Source: Ignavibacteriaceae bacterium
Lineage (GTDB): Bacteria > Bacteroidota > Ignavibacteria > Ignavibacteriales > Ignavibacteriaceae
Assembly: GCA_026193755.1 (NCBI GenBank)
Contig: JAPHUI010000351.1
Location: forward strand, 1 to 6,075
Length of the DNA stretch: 6,075 nucleotides
Direction of reading: 5' to 3'
A program made the position numbers and the translations under genes. The notes under the pieces were generated by a model that worked only from the letters and a program-made list of their open reading frames with translations, did not search any database and was not told the origin of the DNA. Positions 5,903 to 6,075 of the stretch are shown one piece after another; positions within the stretch are counted from its first letter, which is position 1; each line of letters opens with the position of its first letter.

Positions 5903-6075
5903 CTAATTAAATGTTGAGCCTGTTTGAAAAACTTCGCTTGTTACTTTATTCTGAACATATGTGACAACATTAAGATTAGTTACGTCCCATCCCGGATCAA
6001 GAGCAAGTTGAAACTGATAAGTCTCCTCTCCGGTTTGTTGTAATGTGCTTAAATCCTGTCCTTCATTTGAAGGTA
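5903..6075 (-). CDS. C-terminal fragment of an Omp28-like protein without a T9SS tail
   Basis: An open frame enters from the right edge and ends at TAG (5905-5903), giving 56 residues; the other two minus-strand frames stop within the first 30 nt. The end of the peptide (LDPGWDVTNLNVVTYVQ, then SEVFQTGSTFN) aligns with the close of the Omp28-like domain in the two large proteins, for example SLRVVAFIQDD then QEIYQS in the 691-residue protein. I therefore read it as a further family member, probably a short form that stops where the domain ends. It has no T9SS sorting domain, so it would stay in the periplasm or be a lipoprotein; its N-terminus is outside the window. No terminator is visible in the 60 nt after the stop, and the regulator promoter lies in that gap. 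The alignment is by eye on a short stretch. Confidence 0.65.
   Translation of the reverse strand, partial: PSNEGQDLSTLQQTGEETYQFQLALDPGWDVTNLNVVTYVQNKVTSEVFQTGSTFN

Overview
The window looks like a low-GC (mid-to-high 30s percent by eye) chromosome segment from the Ignavibacteria or a nearby lineage of the Bacteroidota/Chlorobi superphylum. Marinimicrobia, Calditrichota or KSB1-type bacteria are alternatives. The main evidence is that both complete secreted proteins end in a type IX secretion (T9SS type A) C-terminal sorting domain with the 'N(F/Y)PNPFNP ... YD..G.EV ... LVNEVKE ... LASG(I/V)Y.YKM.AGDF' pattern common in those groups. All genes found lie on the minus strand, so the transcription order runs from high to low coordinates.

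Layout in transcription order. (1) 6075-5903: the 3' end of a gene whose last 56 codons resemble the end of an Omp28-related, thioredoxin-like domain. It has no T9SS tail. (2) 5842-4878: a TrmB-family transcriptional regulator, preceded by a TTGACA/TACTTT promoter candidate and a G/C-rich palindrome placed where an autoregulatory operator would sit. (3) 4761-2455: a 768-residue secreted multidomain Omp28-like protein with a CxxC motif and a T9SS tail. A perfect 14-bp palindrome lies upstream and a hairpin terminator downstream. (4) 2229-154: a 691-residue secreted Omp28-like protein with CxxC, a class-I-glutamine-amidotransferase-like domain and a T9SS tail, followed by a strong intrinsic terminator. 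(5) 72-1: the first 24 codons of a further secreted protein whose signal peptide and mature N-terminus resemble those of gene 4. It has an AAGGAG ribosome binding site and is probably another paralog.

The window is therefore part of a tandem array of three, probably four, Omp28/thioredoxin-like exported proteins interrupted by one cytoplasmic regulator. The likely picture (inference) is a locally regulated set of proteins that cross the inner membrane by Sec, and in at least two cases the outer membrane by T9SS, with surface thiol-disulfide or binding roles not yet assigned. The most unusual points are an apparent split or permuted jelly-roll domain in the 768-residue protein, the regulator with its candidate operator inside the array, and two related hairpins after the two large genes. 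No rRNA, tRNA, CRISPR array, transposase or phage gene was seen.
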